From: Pseudomonas syringae
GTDB taxonomy: Bacteria; Pseudomonadota; Gammaproteobacteria; Pseudomonadales; Pseudomonadaceae
DNA: 47,963 nt
NCBI RefSeq assembly: GCF_001698815.1
Contig: NZ_LGSI01000006.1
Location: forward strand, 1 to 47,963
Direction of reading: 5' to 3'
Of the stretch, positions 1-10,100 are shown piece after piece; the stretch's first letter is position 1; every line of letters begins with the position of its first letter. The translations under genes were made by a program, and so were the position numbers. The notes below the pieces were generated by a model. That model had not been told where the DNA came from. It saw only the letters and a program-made list of their open reading frames with translations, and searched no databases.

Positions 1-390
1 CAGCAGCGTCTGTTTCACCGGCTTGAGCGTTTGGACCAGAAGCAAAGTGGTGACCTCCATGGTCACCAGCTGATTGGCCGTCACGTCCAGACGCAGCTTG
101 AAACGGTCGAGCAACGCTTGCTCCAGCAAAGGTGTGGCGAAGTTTTCGATCGATATGAAGCGCGAGTGGATCGGCTCCAGGGTACGTCGAGAAGACTCAT
201 TTTTGAGCTGGCTCAGACGCAGCGCCTCGCGCAACGCTTTGGGCGCACTGATGTACCAGGCTGGCAGGCTTTTCTTGAGAAACTCGAGATTGGTGTGCCC
301 CGCATCAAAAGGCGAGGCACCAAAATGCTCGTCGGCACTGGACGCTGGCGGGGATTCTGCCAAAGGCGAGTGGGCGGATTCTATTGACAT
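1..390 (-). CDS. N-terminal part of a second NEL/dermonecrotic-type toxin (runs off window)
   Basis: Reading the minus strand from the ATG at 388-390 gives 130 uninterrupted codons to the window edge, so only the N-terminus is visible. It begins MSIESAHSPLAESPPASSAD and then closely parallels the start of the complete toxin at 526-5541. Shared stretches include TNLEFLK / ANLEFLK, FATPLLEQAL, DRFKLRLDV and LVTMEV, and both reach KPVKQTLL / TPVKQTLL. It is therefore a tandem paralogue. The function is inferred only from the neighbour: the N-terminal domain (DUF6543 / dermonecrotic-toxin N-terminal type) occurs in Pseudomonas proteins that often end in LRR and NEL E3 ligase domains. Whether this copy has them cannot be seen. 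No good Shine-Dalgarno precedes the start; a perfect inverted repeat lies there instead. The two genes point the same way, with 135 bp between the start of this one and the stop of the next. Confidence 0.85.
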   Translation of the reverse strand, partial: MSIESAHSPLAESPPASSADEHFGASPFDAGHTNLEFLKKSLPAWYISAPKALREALRLSQLKNESSRRTLEPIHSRFISIENFATPLLEQALLDRFKLRLDVTANQLVTMEVTTLLLVQTLKPVKQTLL

Positions 391-393
391 CGG

Positions 394-435
394 AAATACC
401 GTGAATGACTCGAAAGGAAGTCATTCACGGTATTT
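394..435 (-). promoter_or_regulatory. Perfect 17-bp inverted repeat abutting the toxin start codon (leader hairpin)
   Basis: The arms at 394-410 and 419-435 are exact reverse complements (core GTGAATGACT / AGTCATTCAC) with an 8-base spacer. The repeat ends 3 bases before the start codon of the partial toxin gene. In the mRNA it would form a strong stem over the place where a ribosome binding site should be. A nearly identical element precedes the second toxin gene at 5546-5586. It could be an RNA structure controlling translation or a DNA operator. The sequence alone does not decide. Confidence 0.75.
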
Positions 436-525
436 ATCTGGCAGTGGTGTGTGACATAACAGGCTACCGCATGGCGATATTCAGCCTTTTGGTCGGCGCA
501 GAATGACGCCACGCAGTGGTGCGAT

Positions 526-3500
526 TCACTCTAAACGGGTCGAAGGACCGGCAATCACACTTTCCCGGGGTGGTATCTGCCGGGCGATATCCTGGGTCAA
601 CTGCTCGGCATCGGCCGAGACTGCCAACTCGCGCTCGCGCTGAATGGCGCTGACCCGCTCTAGATATTCACCGTCCGAAAGCTCGCTGCGGCGGTCATGC
701 AAGGCATCAAGACGCTCGTAAAACGGCGCGCTGAGGGTCTGGAATCTCTGACTGAAACGCTTCTCGAGAAATTGCTTCCAGAAGTCGCGCTGGACCAGAG
801 AGTGGATGAAAGCCGGCCCGCCTTCCCGGGCCAATATTCGCACCTCGGCAGCCGCCAACATGGGTCTCGATACCCCCGAGAGGGCTAAAAACATCATGCC
901 GCGTACCTGTTCGGGCAATTCCAGTCGCTGCTCGAGCCCGGTTCGAAATGCCATCCGTACTTCGACATGATCCACGGTTTCGCCGAGCAGTTCCCTGGTC
1001 CTGATGTTCTCCAGTGCAATTTTTTCAATCTCGTCCAGACGCGCCAGCCCTCTGACCAGCTTGAACATTCTGGCGGGATGTTCGGCAAGCTTGGGCGAGG
1101 CCATGATAGTGAAGATCCGCACATGCATTTCCAGATCGCTGAACACCATCGCCACACCATCGGAACAGGTCTGCGGATGGGTCGCCAGGGCATACACTTC
1201 CTCGCGCAGCGCTCGGTTGTCTGCGATGACATCGAGTAATGCCCACACCCGCAGGCTCAAGGTCCGTTGATAATGAGCAAAATCGGAGCTGTGGGTCAGG
1301 TCATGTAAAACCCGGAAGAAATCTTCGGAGTTGGGCTCCGCCTCCAGATCCTCCCAGCACACAATTCTGGCCTGTTTGTCAGCAACGGCGACATTCTCCA
1401 TCCAGCCTGCATCCGCCCCGGGTGGTTGTTCGGCATGGACACGCGCGTCACCGATGCCGATGCGCGCTCGGGCAGGTCTGTTGAGCAAAACCGAGGCACG
1501 CAGCAGGCTGTCCTCGGCAAGCGGGTTGTCATGCAATTGCACCCTGGCATAGGCACGGTTGAGGTTCGCCAGATGGGTATCGGAAAGATCGACGATCTGG
1601 TTGTCGCGCAAATCCGCACTGTGCAACAGCAGGCAATCCCACAACCCGCTCGGCAAGGCATCGATGCCGGTGGAACGCAGGCCCAGGGTCGTGAGTGCGG
1701 TCAACGGATGCAGATCCAGTTGCGATCCAATAGGGCAGCTATCCAGATGCAGGGTTTTCAGCGAAGTCAGGTTGCTCAGGTGATGCACAGAGGCTTCGTC
1801 CACCACCAGAGGATTGTCGCGCAAGGACAGTTCCTGCAAATTGCCCTGCTGCCCCAACGCGGCGGGCACGGCCGTGAGTTCGTTGCTGTCGAGTTCCAGG
1901 CGGCGCAGGTTTTTGAACGGTTTGAGCAGCTGTTGAGCCTGCGTCGTGGTCAGCCCCAGGCGTTCGGCCCGCAATACGCCGATGTGGTCAAAACTGGCGT
2001 GCAACTCAGGCAAGCCGGCAACGCTTAGGTCGCTCAGGTCAAGCTCGTAACCGATGAACTCGCCCATATCGTTGTAGCGCCGCATGCCCATTTTTTTCCA
2101 GCCCAGTTTCAGCCGGATGGCGACCGCGGCCCTGGCTTCATAAGTGGACTCCGAAACAGCGGAGCCGGTGTCTGGAGCGGTTCTGTCGCTGCCCAGCCAG
2201 GCGTCCAGGTTCTTTTCCAGGGCTTTGTATTCTCGTCCCAAGAGTTTCAGCCGCGCCTTTGCAAAGGCGTTGAAGCCCCAGGGCTCGCCGGTGTATCCCG
2301 TGCGCATTTGGTTGAGAAACGCCTGCACTTCGTCATCAATGAACCCCGGATAGAGCGCCTTGATCGCCAGCTCCGGCGAATAGTCATGAGCGCCCATCCC
2401 AAGCATTTTGAACAAGCCGCGCATACGTCCACTCATGGGATAACCCACACGCCCATCGGCCAAACGATACGGCCAGATGAAGCCCGGTTTGATGGGCCGC
2501 ATCTTTAACAGGTGTGCGACCTCGCTGCGCCGCGTGGCGGCATAATCGCCCAGCAAGACCCGCAAGTCGCGCTCGTCAGGCACCGCTGGCAGGCCGATAT
2601 CCCGGCGTACCGAATCAGGCAAGGCCTGTAACAAAGCCTCAAAGAAAGTCTGGTCGGAACCGCCTATCCGGTTGTTATCGCTTCGGAAGGTTTGATACCC
2701 CGTGTCGGTCTTGACCAGCACCTGATGGATATGCGCACTCTGGCTGTCGCCAAGTATGTCGAGCTGCTCACCATCAAGAGTGGCGTCGCGCAGTTCAATG
2801 GCAAGATCGGCGGGCCATCCCGGCAAACCCGGCAACAGGTCAAATCCCGCCTTGAAGGTGTCCGGATTATGGGTCACCGCGCGGTAAAAACCCTCGTTCA
2901 CACGATTCAGGCGCAGCTGTTGCTGATACTCCCGAGCCTGTTCGGCGACCGACAACGGGATGCGTTTAGTCGTGGCCATGCGCTGCCTCTGTGCCGGGCT
3001 GGCAGAGTCCACCAGTTCCCGGGCGACGGCATTCGGCATGTCGGGAAAGTCCCGGCGAATCAACTTGATCAATGGATCATCGAGGTGTTGGTCCAACGCG
3101 TAAAGCTCATCAAGCAGCTGGCCTCTATGAGCCTGAGACAATTCGGACAGATTGCGGGCCAGGCGCGAAATCTGCGCCTGGCTGCCTTCGACCTCTTCAC
3201 CCAGCAAACTGGCGACTTCGTCCGGGAGTAAGCCTTTGAGCACAGTGTCGAGCAAGGCGGTCATACCGCCCGGTTTGTAAGTGACCTGAATCACCGACGT
3301 GGAATTGCTGGTGATGTTCCAGCTCTCGAGCACCGCGCCTTGTTCGTCCAGCAGGCGCAATCCTCGGGGCGAGGGCCAGCGCCGGGTGGACGTGAGCAAT
3401 TTCAGAAAGGGTTCGATCCGTGCCGTATTGACCTGATCCAGGTCGCTGCCATTCATCAACGTGATGAAGTCTTCCACTTGCTGCTCGATGCCGAAGCGCT

Positions 3501-5541
3501 GCAGGGTCACGCTCAGCAACGCAGGCGCCGGCAAATTTTCCACATGCACCTGACGCAACAGCGCCTCGTCGCCACCGGTAGCCCGCAGCGCTCGTCGCAA
3601 GGTTTCATCGGCAAGGGCTTCATGAGCCGCGTTCAGGCGTTTCAATGCAAGGGTTTCGTCCCAACCCATGGGGTTTTCGCCTTCAAAACGCCAGGTCCCT
3701 GCGCCGTTGTGCTCAAGTACCGGCGAATGCGATTCGTGGTCGTTGGGATGCTTGACGCGCCACCTGTTCAAGGCTGTATCGAACTCTACGCGATACAGTT
3801 CTCCAGCCAGGGGCAACCAGGTTTTGCCGTCGACCTTGATCAGTCCCTGAGCGTCGGCGGCCACTCGGGAAGGCAGGACAACCTTCTGCCGGAACCGGGC
3901 GAGATCGGGTTTCCACAACCGCGTCAGGCCGTTGGGCAGTTTGACCGCAGTCAGGCTTTCGACGAATGACGAGGGCAGCACGCGCGGCGCAACATGCACC
4001 GCCGCGCCCAGCACCGCCATCGCCGCGAGGTTTTCACCGATGTCGAACACGTGGTTCAGGGCTTCCTCGGTTTCGCCGTGGGTCCAGTCCTCCACCGCAA
4101 CGAACGCTTCGCTCAGCAATTGGCCCACTGCAACCACGGCCAGGATGGCGCCCAGTACCGGCACGAAAAAACCCGCCACCATCAGTAAATCCATGCCTGC
4201 CGACTCGAAGGCATACCAGCGCTTGAGCCGGCTTTTGCGATCTTCGTCACTGGTGGGCACGGCAACGATCCGCGAATCCGCGTAGGTCTTGGTCAGCAGA
4301 TGGTCGTAAAGCGCCTCGAACGGCGGCTTGTCGATGGCGCGTTTTTCCAGATAAAGCTCGGCGTTGGCTTCGAATTTCGGGGTCAAAAAGTTCTCATCCC
4401 CCGGGAGTGGACGCAGCGGGGTCAGCCGTTCATTAAGCTTGCAGAAGAAAAGATGGCTCTGCTCGAGGCTGACAAAACGCTGAAAGTATTCCTGATACTT
4501 CATGTTGAAAAACTTGCGACGCATCCCGGCGGTAAATGCGGCAAACGATGCGTATTCCTTCAAGGGCGTTTCGGGATCACCGGGCAGGTAGACCACGCAC
4601 GGCAAGTCATCACCGGGCTGGTCAGGCTCGATCAGCAGCGCGCCATATAACGTGCTGCCGGGAAACGCGTAGGTATCGAGCATGTGTAACTGGCGATAAC
4701 GCACCGGACTGCCGTGCCAGCGCGGATTGCCTGCGGGCTTGACCAGTTCCAGCAGCAGTTGATAGCTGTCAGCGCTGATGTGTTCTTTCATGTGGGCGAT
4801 GTGCGCCAACACCTCCACTGCATCACGCTCGCTGGTCATGAACGCGCTGGCAACCGCCTGTGCTGCCGAGCCCGGCGCCTGGCCCTGAGGCGTGACGGGC
4901 TTGAACACACTGTCCAGATGCATCTGATATCGCGCCCCCAGATTCAGCGTACGACTCAGTTCGGCGAACTGTTCGGGCTTGATGCCCAGCGTGCCGTTAT
5001 AGCGATAGCGAAAGCGCGGCACATCAGGCAGCAGGCCGGAGCCATAAATCAGTTCCACCTGCAAACCTTCAGCCGGCAACAGCGCGGCCCCCTGCCCAAG
5101 GCCACCTTCGGCGCTCTCGCTGGCTTCGAAATTCTGCAAGGCGGCGTGCAGCAGCGTCTGTTTCACCGGCGTACGCGTCTCCAGCAGCAGCAGACTCTTG
5201 ACCTCCATAGTCACCAACTCATTGGCCATCACGTCCAGTCGCAGCTTGAAGCGATCAAACAAGGCCTGTTCCAGCAATGGCGTAGCGAAGGTCTGGATCG
5301 GCATGAGCCGGTTGCGTATCAGCTCCAGGGCGCGGCGGGAGCGCTGGCTCTTCAACTGACTCGCGCGCAATGCCTCGCGCATGGGTTTTGATGAGCTTCG
5401 GTACCACTCCGGGAGAGTGGTTTTGAGGAACTCGAGATTGGCGTGGTCCGTACCAAATGGCGCAGAGCCGTCAGCCTCGACAGGACATGCCGGGACTGGA
5501 GGGATTGTGCGGTTACTGTCGAAGGTAAGTGTCGCAGACAT
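526..5541 (-). CDS. LRR protein with C-terminal NEL-type E3 ubiquitin ligase domain (dermonecrotic-type toxin)
   Basis: This 1671-aa protein starts at an ATG preceded by AAGGA at suitable spacing. The long N-terminal part (about 20-1150) resembles the DUF6543/dermonecrotic-toxin N-terminal region. It contains a hydrophobic hairpin-like segment around 452-520 (GFFVPVLGAILAVVAVGQLL, then LAAMAVLGAAVHVAP) that may insert into membranes. Leucine-rich repeats follow at about 1195-1375 (NLRRLELDSNELTAVP, NLQELSLRDNPL). The C-terminal ~270 residues look like the NEL domain of the IpaH/SspH family. The stretch PQTCSDGVAMVFSDLEMHV matches the family motif TCEDRVxLxWNxL, placing the catalytic thioester cysteine at about 1459. 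Members of that family ubiquitinate host proteins after secretion. No classical signal peptide is seen, and no secretion system is in the window. The role (host or competitor toxin) is inferred. Upstream lies the fabH-like gene on the same strand; a paralogue follows downstream. Confidence 0.9.
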   Translation of the reverse strand: MSATLTFDSNRTIPPVPACPVEADGSAPFGTDHANLEFLKTTLPEWYRSSSKPMREALRASQLKSQRSRRALELIRNRLMPIQTFATPLLEQALFDRFKLRLDVMANELVTMEVKSLLLLETRTPVKQTLLHAALQNFEASESAEGGLGQGAALLPAEGLQVELIYGSGLLPDVPRFRYRYNGTLGIKPEQFAELSRTLNLGARYQMHLDSVFKPVTPQGQAPGSAAQAVASAFMTSERDAVEVLAHIAHMKEHISADSYQLLLELVKPAGNPRWHGSPVRYRQLHMLDTYAFPGSTLYGALLIEPDQPGDDLPCVVYLPGDPETPLKEYASFAAFTAGMRRKFFNMKYQEYFQRFVSLEQSHLFFCKLNERLTPLRPLPGDENFLTPKFEANAELYLEKRAIDKPPFEALYDHLLTKTYADSRIVAVPTSDEDRKSRLKRWYAFESAGMDLLMVAGFFVPVLGAILAVVAVGQLLSEAFVAVEDWTHGETEEALNHVFDIGENLAAMAVLGAAVHVAPRVLPSSFVESLTAVKLPNGLTRLWKPDLARFRQKVVLPSRVAADAQGLIKVDGKTWLPLAGELYRVEFDTALNRWRVKHPNDHESHSPVLEHNGAGTWRFEGENPMGWDETLALKRLNAAHEALADETLRRALRATGGDEALLRQVHVENLPAPALLSVTLQRFGIEQQVEDFITLMNGSDLDQVNTARIEPFLKLLTSTRRWPSPRGLRLLDEQGAVLESWNITSNSTSVIQVTYKPGGMTALLDTVLKGLLPDEVASLLGEEVEGSQAQISRLARNLSELSQAHRGQLLDELYALDQHLDDPLIKLIRRDFPDMPNAVARELVDSASPAQRQRMATTKRIPLSVAEQAREYQQQLRLNRVNEGFYRAVTHNPDTFKAGFDLLPGLPGWPADLAIELRDATLDGEQLDILGDSQSAHIHQVLVKTDTGYQTFRSDNNRIGGSDQTFFEALLQALPDSVRRDIGLPAVPDERDLRVLLGDYAATRRSEVAHLLKMRPIKPGFIWPYRLADGRVGYPMSGRMRGLFKMLGMGAHDYSPELAIKALYPGFIDDEVQAFLNQMRTGYTGEPWGFNAFAKARLKLLGREYKALEKNLDAWLGSDRTAPDTGSAVSESTYEARAAVAIRLKLGWKKMGMRRYNDMGEFIGYELDLSDLSVAGLPELHASFDHIGVLRAERLGLTTTQAQQLLKPFKNLRRLELDSNELTAVPAALGQQGNLQELSLRDNPLVVDEASVHHLSNLTSLKTLHLDSCPIGSQLDLHPLTALTTLGLRSTGIDALPSGLWDCLLLHSADLRDNQIVDLSDTHLANLNRAYARVQLHDNPLAEDSLLRASVLLNRPARARIGIGDARVHAEQPPGADAGWMENVAVADKQARIVCWEDLEAEPNSEDFFRVLHDLTHSSDFAHYQRTLSLRVWALLDVIADNRALREEVYALATHPQTCSDGVAMVFSDLEMHVRIFTIMASPKLAEHPARMFKLVRGLARLDEIEKIALENIRTRELLGETVDHVEVRMAFRTGLEQRLELPEQVRGMMFLALSGVSRPMLAAAEVRILAREGGPAFIHSLVQRDFWKQFLEKRFSQRFQTLSAPFYERLDALHDRRSELSDGEYLERVSAIQRERELAVSADAEQLTQDIARQIPPRESVIAGPSTRLE

Positions 5542-5545
5542 CGGT

Positions 5546-5586
5546 AAATCCTTGAATGACTCACAATGAAGTCATTCACGGTATTT
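5546..5586 (-). promoter_or_regulatory. Imperfect leader inverted repeat masking the toxin ribosome binding site
   Basis: The 5' arm in the mRNA (5570-5586) is identical to that of the paralogue. The 3' arm (5546-5561) pairs over 9 bp, then has a mismatch, two pairs, a bulged base and four more pairs. The AAGGA that would serve as Shine-Dalgarno lies inside the 3' arm, 8 bases before the ATG. Beyond the arms, the stretch reading GATAAATACC and an upstream TATGTCAC on the minus strand are also shared with the other copy. The whole promoter-leader unit appears conserved. Confidence 0.7.
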
Positions 5587-5664
5587 ATCCGACACACTAA
5601 AGTGACATACCCGGCTATTACCCGAGCGAGACGCAGAAGCGCCGTACCGATGCCTGTTTTGCGA

Positions 5665-6786
5665 TCAGCGCTTGCGCAGGATAACGCTGCCTATGGAATA
5701 ACCGGCACCGAACGAACTGAGCACACCCAGCGCGCCCTTGGGCAAGTCGTCCTGATAGCTGTGAAAAGCAATCACCGAGCCAGCCGAGCTGGTATTGGCG
5801 TAGGTATCGAGAATCACCGGCGCTTCTTCAATGGTCGCTTCACGGCCCAGCAACTTCTTGACGATCAGGTGGTTCATGCTCAAGTTCGCCTGATGCAGCC
5901 AGAAGCGCTGCACGTCGCTGGCATTCAATCCGTTATCTGCAAGATGGGCGCCCACCAGCTCGGCCACCATCGGACAAACTTCGCGGAACACCTTGCGGCC
6001 TTCCTGAACGAACAGCTTGTCCGCCGCATCCGCACCTTCATCGGCGGTACGATTGAGGAAGCCGAAATTGTTGCGAATGTTGTTGGAGAACGAGGTCAGC
6101 AGTTTGCTGCTGACGATATCGAACTGATAAGCCGACGTGGCCAAATCAGCGCGCTCGACCACCACGGCAGTCGCACCGTCGCCAAAAATGAAATGGCTGT
6201 CGCGATCGCGGAAATTCAAATGCGCGGTGCAGATTTCCGGACTGATCACCAGCACGGCGCGAGCCTGGCCCATCTGCACGCTATTGCTGGCGGCCTGAAT
6301 GCCGAAGGTAGCGGAGGAGCAGGCGACATTCATGTCGTAGCCGAAACCCTGAACGCCCAATGCCGCCTGAATTTCAATGGAAATGGCCGGATAAGCGCGT
6401 TGCAGATTAGAGCAGGCGACGATTACGCCGTCGATATCGGCAGCGGTCTTACCGGCGCGCTGCAAGGCTTGATTGGCAGCAGCGACGCCCATTTCACAGA
6501 GGATCGACCACTCGTCATTAGCGCGCTCGGGCAGACGCGGCTTCATGCGCTGCGGATCAAGAATGCCGGCCTTGTCCATCACGAAGCGGCTTTTGATGCC
6601 GGAAGCTTTTTCGATGAAGGCCGCATTGGATTCAGTCAGCGCCTGCACTTCGCCACGCTCGATGGCGTCGGCATTTTCGCTGTTGAACTGCGCAACGTAA
6701 GTATTGAAAGACTGCACCAGCTCTTCGTTGGAAATGCTGTTGGCCGGGGTGTACAGGCCTGTGCCGCTGATGACGACATTGTGCAC
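5665..6786 (-). CDS. Beta-ketoacyl-ACP synthase III-like protein (FabH/thiolase fold)
   Basis: I place the start at a GTG (protein VHNVVISGTGLYTP..., 373 aa), because AGAGGA lies 7 bases upstream. An upstream in-frame TTG has no such site. The thiolase-fold triad of KAS III enzymes is present: Cys about 156 in NVACSSATF, His in WLHQANLSMN and Asn in DTYANTSSAGS. The C-terminal SSFGAGYSIGSVILRK is also typical. KAS III enzymes condense an acyl-CoA with malonyl-ACP in the cytoplasm. In P. aeruginosa the homologue I believe this corresponds to (PA3286) diverts octanoyl-CoA from beta-oxidation into fatty acid synthesis; that substrate is carried over by synteny, not shown here. The gene is longer than E. 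coli FabH (about 317 aa), as is usual for this subgroup. It is downstream of hrpA and the fadD genes on the same strand. Confidence 0.88.
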   Translation of the reverse strand: MHNVVISGTGLYTPANSISNEELVQSFNTYVAQFNSENADAIERGEVQALTESNAAFIEKASGIKSRFVMDKAGILDPQRMKPRLPERANDEWSILCEMGVAAANQALQRAGKTAADIDGVIVACSNLQRAYPAISIEIQAALGVQGFGYDMNVACSSATFGIQAASNSVQMGQARAVLVISPEICTAHLNFRDRDSHFIFGDGATAVVVERADLATSAYQFDIVSSKLLTSFSNNIRNNFGFLNRTADEGADAADKLFVQEGRKVFREVCPMVAELVGAHLADNGLNASDVQRFWLHQANLSMNHLIVKKLLGREATIEEAPVILDTYANTSSAGSVIAFHSYQDDLPKGALGVLSSFGAGYSIGSVILRKR

Positions 6787-7136
6787 GGTCGTTCCTCTCT
6801 TATTGATCAACGCAGGTAGCGACCTGCTCGAGCACGGCGGGTTGGCTCACTCATGGAACCAACGTACCAATGCCTACATAAAATAACTGCCGAAGGCGCA
6901 AGAACATCCGGGCAACGCATCGGGCTCAAGTCGCGAAGTGTGCCATAACTGCTGGCTTTTGGCGCTATCCGGGCGGGTGATTAACGGCGAACCCTGTAGG
7001 AGATCCTTCGTCGCGCAGCAAGCACCGGCCCCCGTTGGAGCGAGGCTTGCCCGCAAAGAATGAGGACGCGGTAGAGCTGGGTCACCGAGGCGCCTGATTC
7101 GCGGGCAAGCCTCGCTCCAACGGGTGCCCTTTCCAG
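6787..7136. other. Intergenic region between fabH-like gene and hrpA
   Basis: About 350 bp without a credible gene. The half next to the fabH-like gene should carry its promoter, but I could not pick out convincing -35/-10 boxes. The half next to hrpA is occupied by a paired REP element (7031-7124) that starts 12 bp after the hrpA stop. Confidence 0.6.
7031..7124. repeat. Paired REP element (REPIN), family A
   Basis: The arms CCCGTTGGAGCGAGGCTTGC... (7031-7054) and their exact 24-base reverse complement (7101-7124) flank a 46-base variable centre. This is the inverted REP doublet typical of the P. fluorescens group. It sits just past the hrpA stop codon and may stabilise the 3' end of that message. 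Confidence 0.9.
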
Positions 7137-10100
7137 TCACCCCTCCACCAGACTCCACTGCTTACTCAGGCGTTTATCCGAAACCGCCATTTTGGTGCCC
7201 AGCTGCTGGGCGAACAGCGAAACCCGGTATTCCTCCAGCCACCAGCGATAGGCCACCAGCTCGTCGTCGCGCTTGCCTTCCTGGCCGTGCTTGCTGGAAC
7301 GGGCCTGATATTGCGCCCACAGGCCCGCCAGTTCGGTGCTCCAGACCCGATCCTTCTGGACCTGGCCGGGGAGTTTTTCCAGACGCATTTCGATAGCTTT
7401 CAAATAGCGCGGCAACTCCTTGAGCCATTGCGCCGGGGTTTCGCGGACGAAGCCCGGATAGACCAGATGGCTGAGCTGCGACTTGATGTCGTTGAGTGCC
7501 ACGGCCTGGGACAGATCGATCTTGCCCTTGAAGCGCTTTTGCAGGCCATGCCAGAGCTTGAGAATTTCCAGAGTCAGCTTCGCCAGACGCTCGGCGTGTT
7601 CGGTCCAGCCGCCGCGCTTGCGTTCGGCCAATGCCAGCAGCCCGGCACCGTCGCGTGGCAAATTGGTTTCGCCTTCGAGAATGCAGCTGTCGAGGCTGGC
7701 CAGCAGGATGTCTTCGACCAATGCGTCGATACGGCCCAATTCCCGATGCAACAACGCCAGTTCGGTTTGCCCCGGCAGTTTGCTGCGCAGGAACTTCGCG
7801 GGCTCGGCCAGCTGCTGCAACAACAAGCGCTGCAAGGCGCGACGATGTTGATATTCGGCTTCGGCCGGCGTCGAGAAACGTCCTTTCTTGACCGTGCCCG
7901 ATTCCTCGACCAATGCCGGATACACCGTCATCGACAGCCCGGCGATGTTCTGCTGGGTTTTCTCCGCGACCGGAGCAAACACCTTCGCTTCCACCGGCTG
8001 CTGGCTTTTAGCCGTTTGCGGCACGGCCAAGGCGGCCTGACTGGCTTGGGCAAAACGCGCGGTCAGCTCATCCAGATCACGCCCTTCACCGAGGAACTTG
8101 CCTTCGGCGTCGACGATTTCCAGATTCATCTTCAGATGATTTTCCAGCTGCTGCGCCGCTTCGGCCCAGGCTTCGTCAGTTACACGGGCGCCGGTCATGC
8201 GCAGCAGTTCGCGGCCGAGCGCTTGCGGGAGCGAGCCTTCGCCAAAGGTCATGCGCTGCAAGGCGGCCTTGATGAAGTCCGGCACCGGAACGAAGTTCTT
8301 GCGAATCGCCTTGGGCAGGTTGCGCACCAGCGCAATGCATTTGGTCTCCAGCAAACCGGGCACCAGCCATTCCAGACGCTCGGCGGGCAACGACAGCAGC
8401 AACGGCGCGGGCACGCGCAGCGTCACGCCATCGCGGGGATGATTAGGCTCGAAGTGGTAGGTCAGCGCCAGGGTCAGATCGCCCAGGCGCAAGGTGTCCG
8501 GGTAATACGCGGCGGTGACTTCACTGGCTTCACGGGCCAGCACGTCTTCCTCGCGCATGATCAACAACTGCGGATTCTTCTGGCTTTCGGTCTTGTACCA
8601 GCTGTCGAACGTCGCGGTCTGGTGGATCTCGGCGGGAATGCGCGCTTCGTAGAAGCTGTACAGCGTATCTTCGTCGGCGAGAATGTCGCGACGGCGCGCC
8701 TTGGCTTCCAGTTCGTCGAGGCTTTCCAGCAGTTTGGTATTGGCGGTCAGGCACTTGGCCCGCGACTGGATTTCGCCGCGCACCAGACCTTCACGAATGA
8801 ACAGCTCGCGCGACACCACCGGATCAATCGGGCCGTAATGCACGGGACGACGACCGACCACAATCAGGCCGAACAGGGTGATCTGCTCGAACGCCACGAC
8901 CTGGCCGCGCTTTTTCTCCCAGTGCGGTTCAAAGTGGTTCTTCTTGATCAAGTGCCCGGCCAGCGGCTCGATCCAGTCGGAGTCGATCTTGGCGACCATT
9001 CGCGCATAAAGCTTGGTGGTTTCCACCAGCTCCGCCGCCATCAGCCATTGCGGGCGCTTCCTGCCCAGACCGGAAGACGGGTGGATCCAGAAGCGTCGTT
9101 GCCGCGCACCCAGATAATCGCCTTCATCAGCCTTCTGCCCGACCTGACTGAGCAGACCGGAAAGAATCGCCTTGTGAAATTTCGGGAAGTCGGCTGGCTC
9201 TTTATTCACCGTCAGCTGCAGGTCGCGGCAGATCAAGCTCAGTTGCCGATGGGAATCGCGCCATTCGCGCAGACGCAGGTAATTGAGGAAGTTGCGCCGA
9301 CACCAGTTACGCAACGGGCTGGCGGTCAACGCCTGGCGTTGTTCTTCAAAACCACGCCACAGATTGACCAGCCCGGCGAAATCCGAGTCCGCGTCTTTCC
9401 ATTGTGCGTGGGCCTGATCCGCAGCCTGTTGACGCTCCGGCGGACGCTCGCGCACGTCTTGCACGGACATGGCGCTCGCCACGATCAGCACTTCCTGCAA
9501 GCTGCCCTGCTTCGCCGCTTCGAGCAACATGCGACCCATGCGCGGGTCCACCGGCAAGCGCGCCAACTGGCGGCCCAGCGGGGTCAGCTGGTTCTCGCGA
9601 TTGACCGCCGAGAGTTCCTGCAACAGGTTGAAACCGTCGCTGATGGCCTTGCCATCCGGCGGTTCGATAAACGGGAAATCGGTGATCTCACCCAGACGCA
9701 GGTGCAGCATCTGCAGGATGACCGCCGCGAGGTTGGTGCGCAGGATTTCCGGATCGGTAAATTCCGGCCGCCCGTTGAAATCTTCCTCGCTGTACAGCCG
9801 CACGCACAACCCCGGCTCGACCCGGCCGCAACGACCTTTACGCTGATTGGCGCTGGCCTGGGAAACCGCTTCAATCGGCAGGCGCTGGACCTTGGCGCGA
9901 TAGCTGTAGCGGCTGATCCGCGCGGTGCCGGTGTCGATCACGTAACGGATGCCCGGCACGGTGAGGGAAGTTTCGGCAACGTTGGTGGCCAGCACCACCC
10001 GGCGTCCCGGATGCGACTGGAAAATCCGCTGCTGCTCGGCCTGTGACAGGCGCGCGTACAGCGGCAGGATTTCGGTGTGTTTGAGCTGCGCCTTGCGCAG

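Noticed and set aside
5566..6819. 417-codon plus-strand frame opposite the FabH-like gene
   Set aside because: The sense frame contains the full KAS III triad; the antisense frame has no start signal or known domain.
7031..7124. Possible CRISPR or attachment-site repeat
   Set aside because: Copies of this sequence recur singly or as inverted pairs in many gaps, with no regular spacers or integrase nearby. They fit REP elements.
7287..10046. 919-codon open frame on the plus strand inside hrpA
   Set aside because: It is antisense to the well-supported HrpA and has low-complexity composition rich in Gln, Arg, His and Phe. It has no ribosome binding site and arises from the GC-rich codon bias of hrpA.
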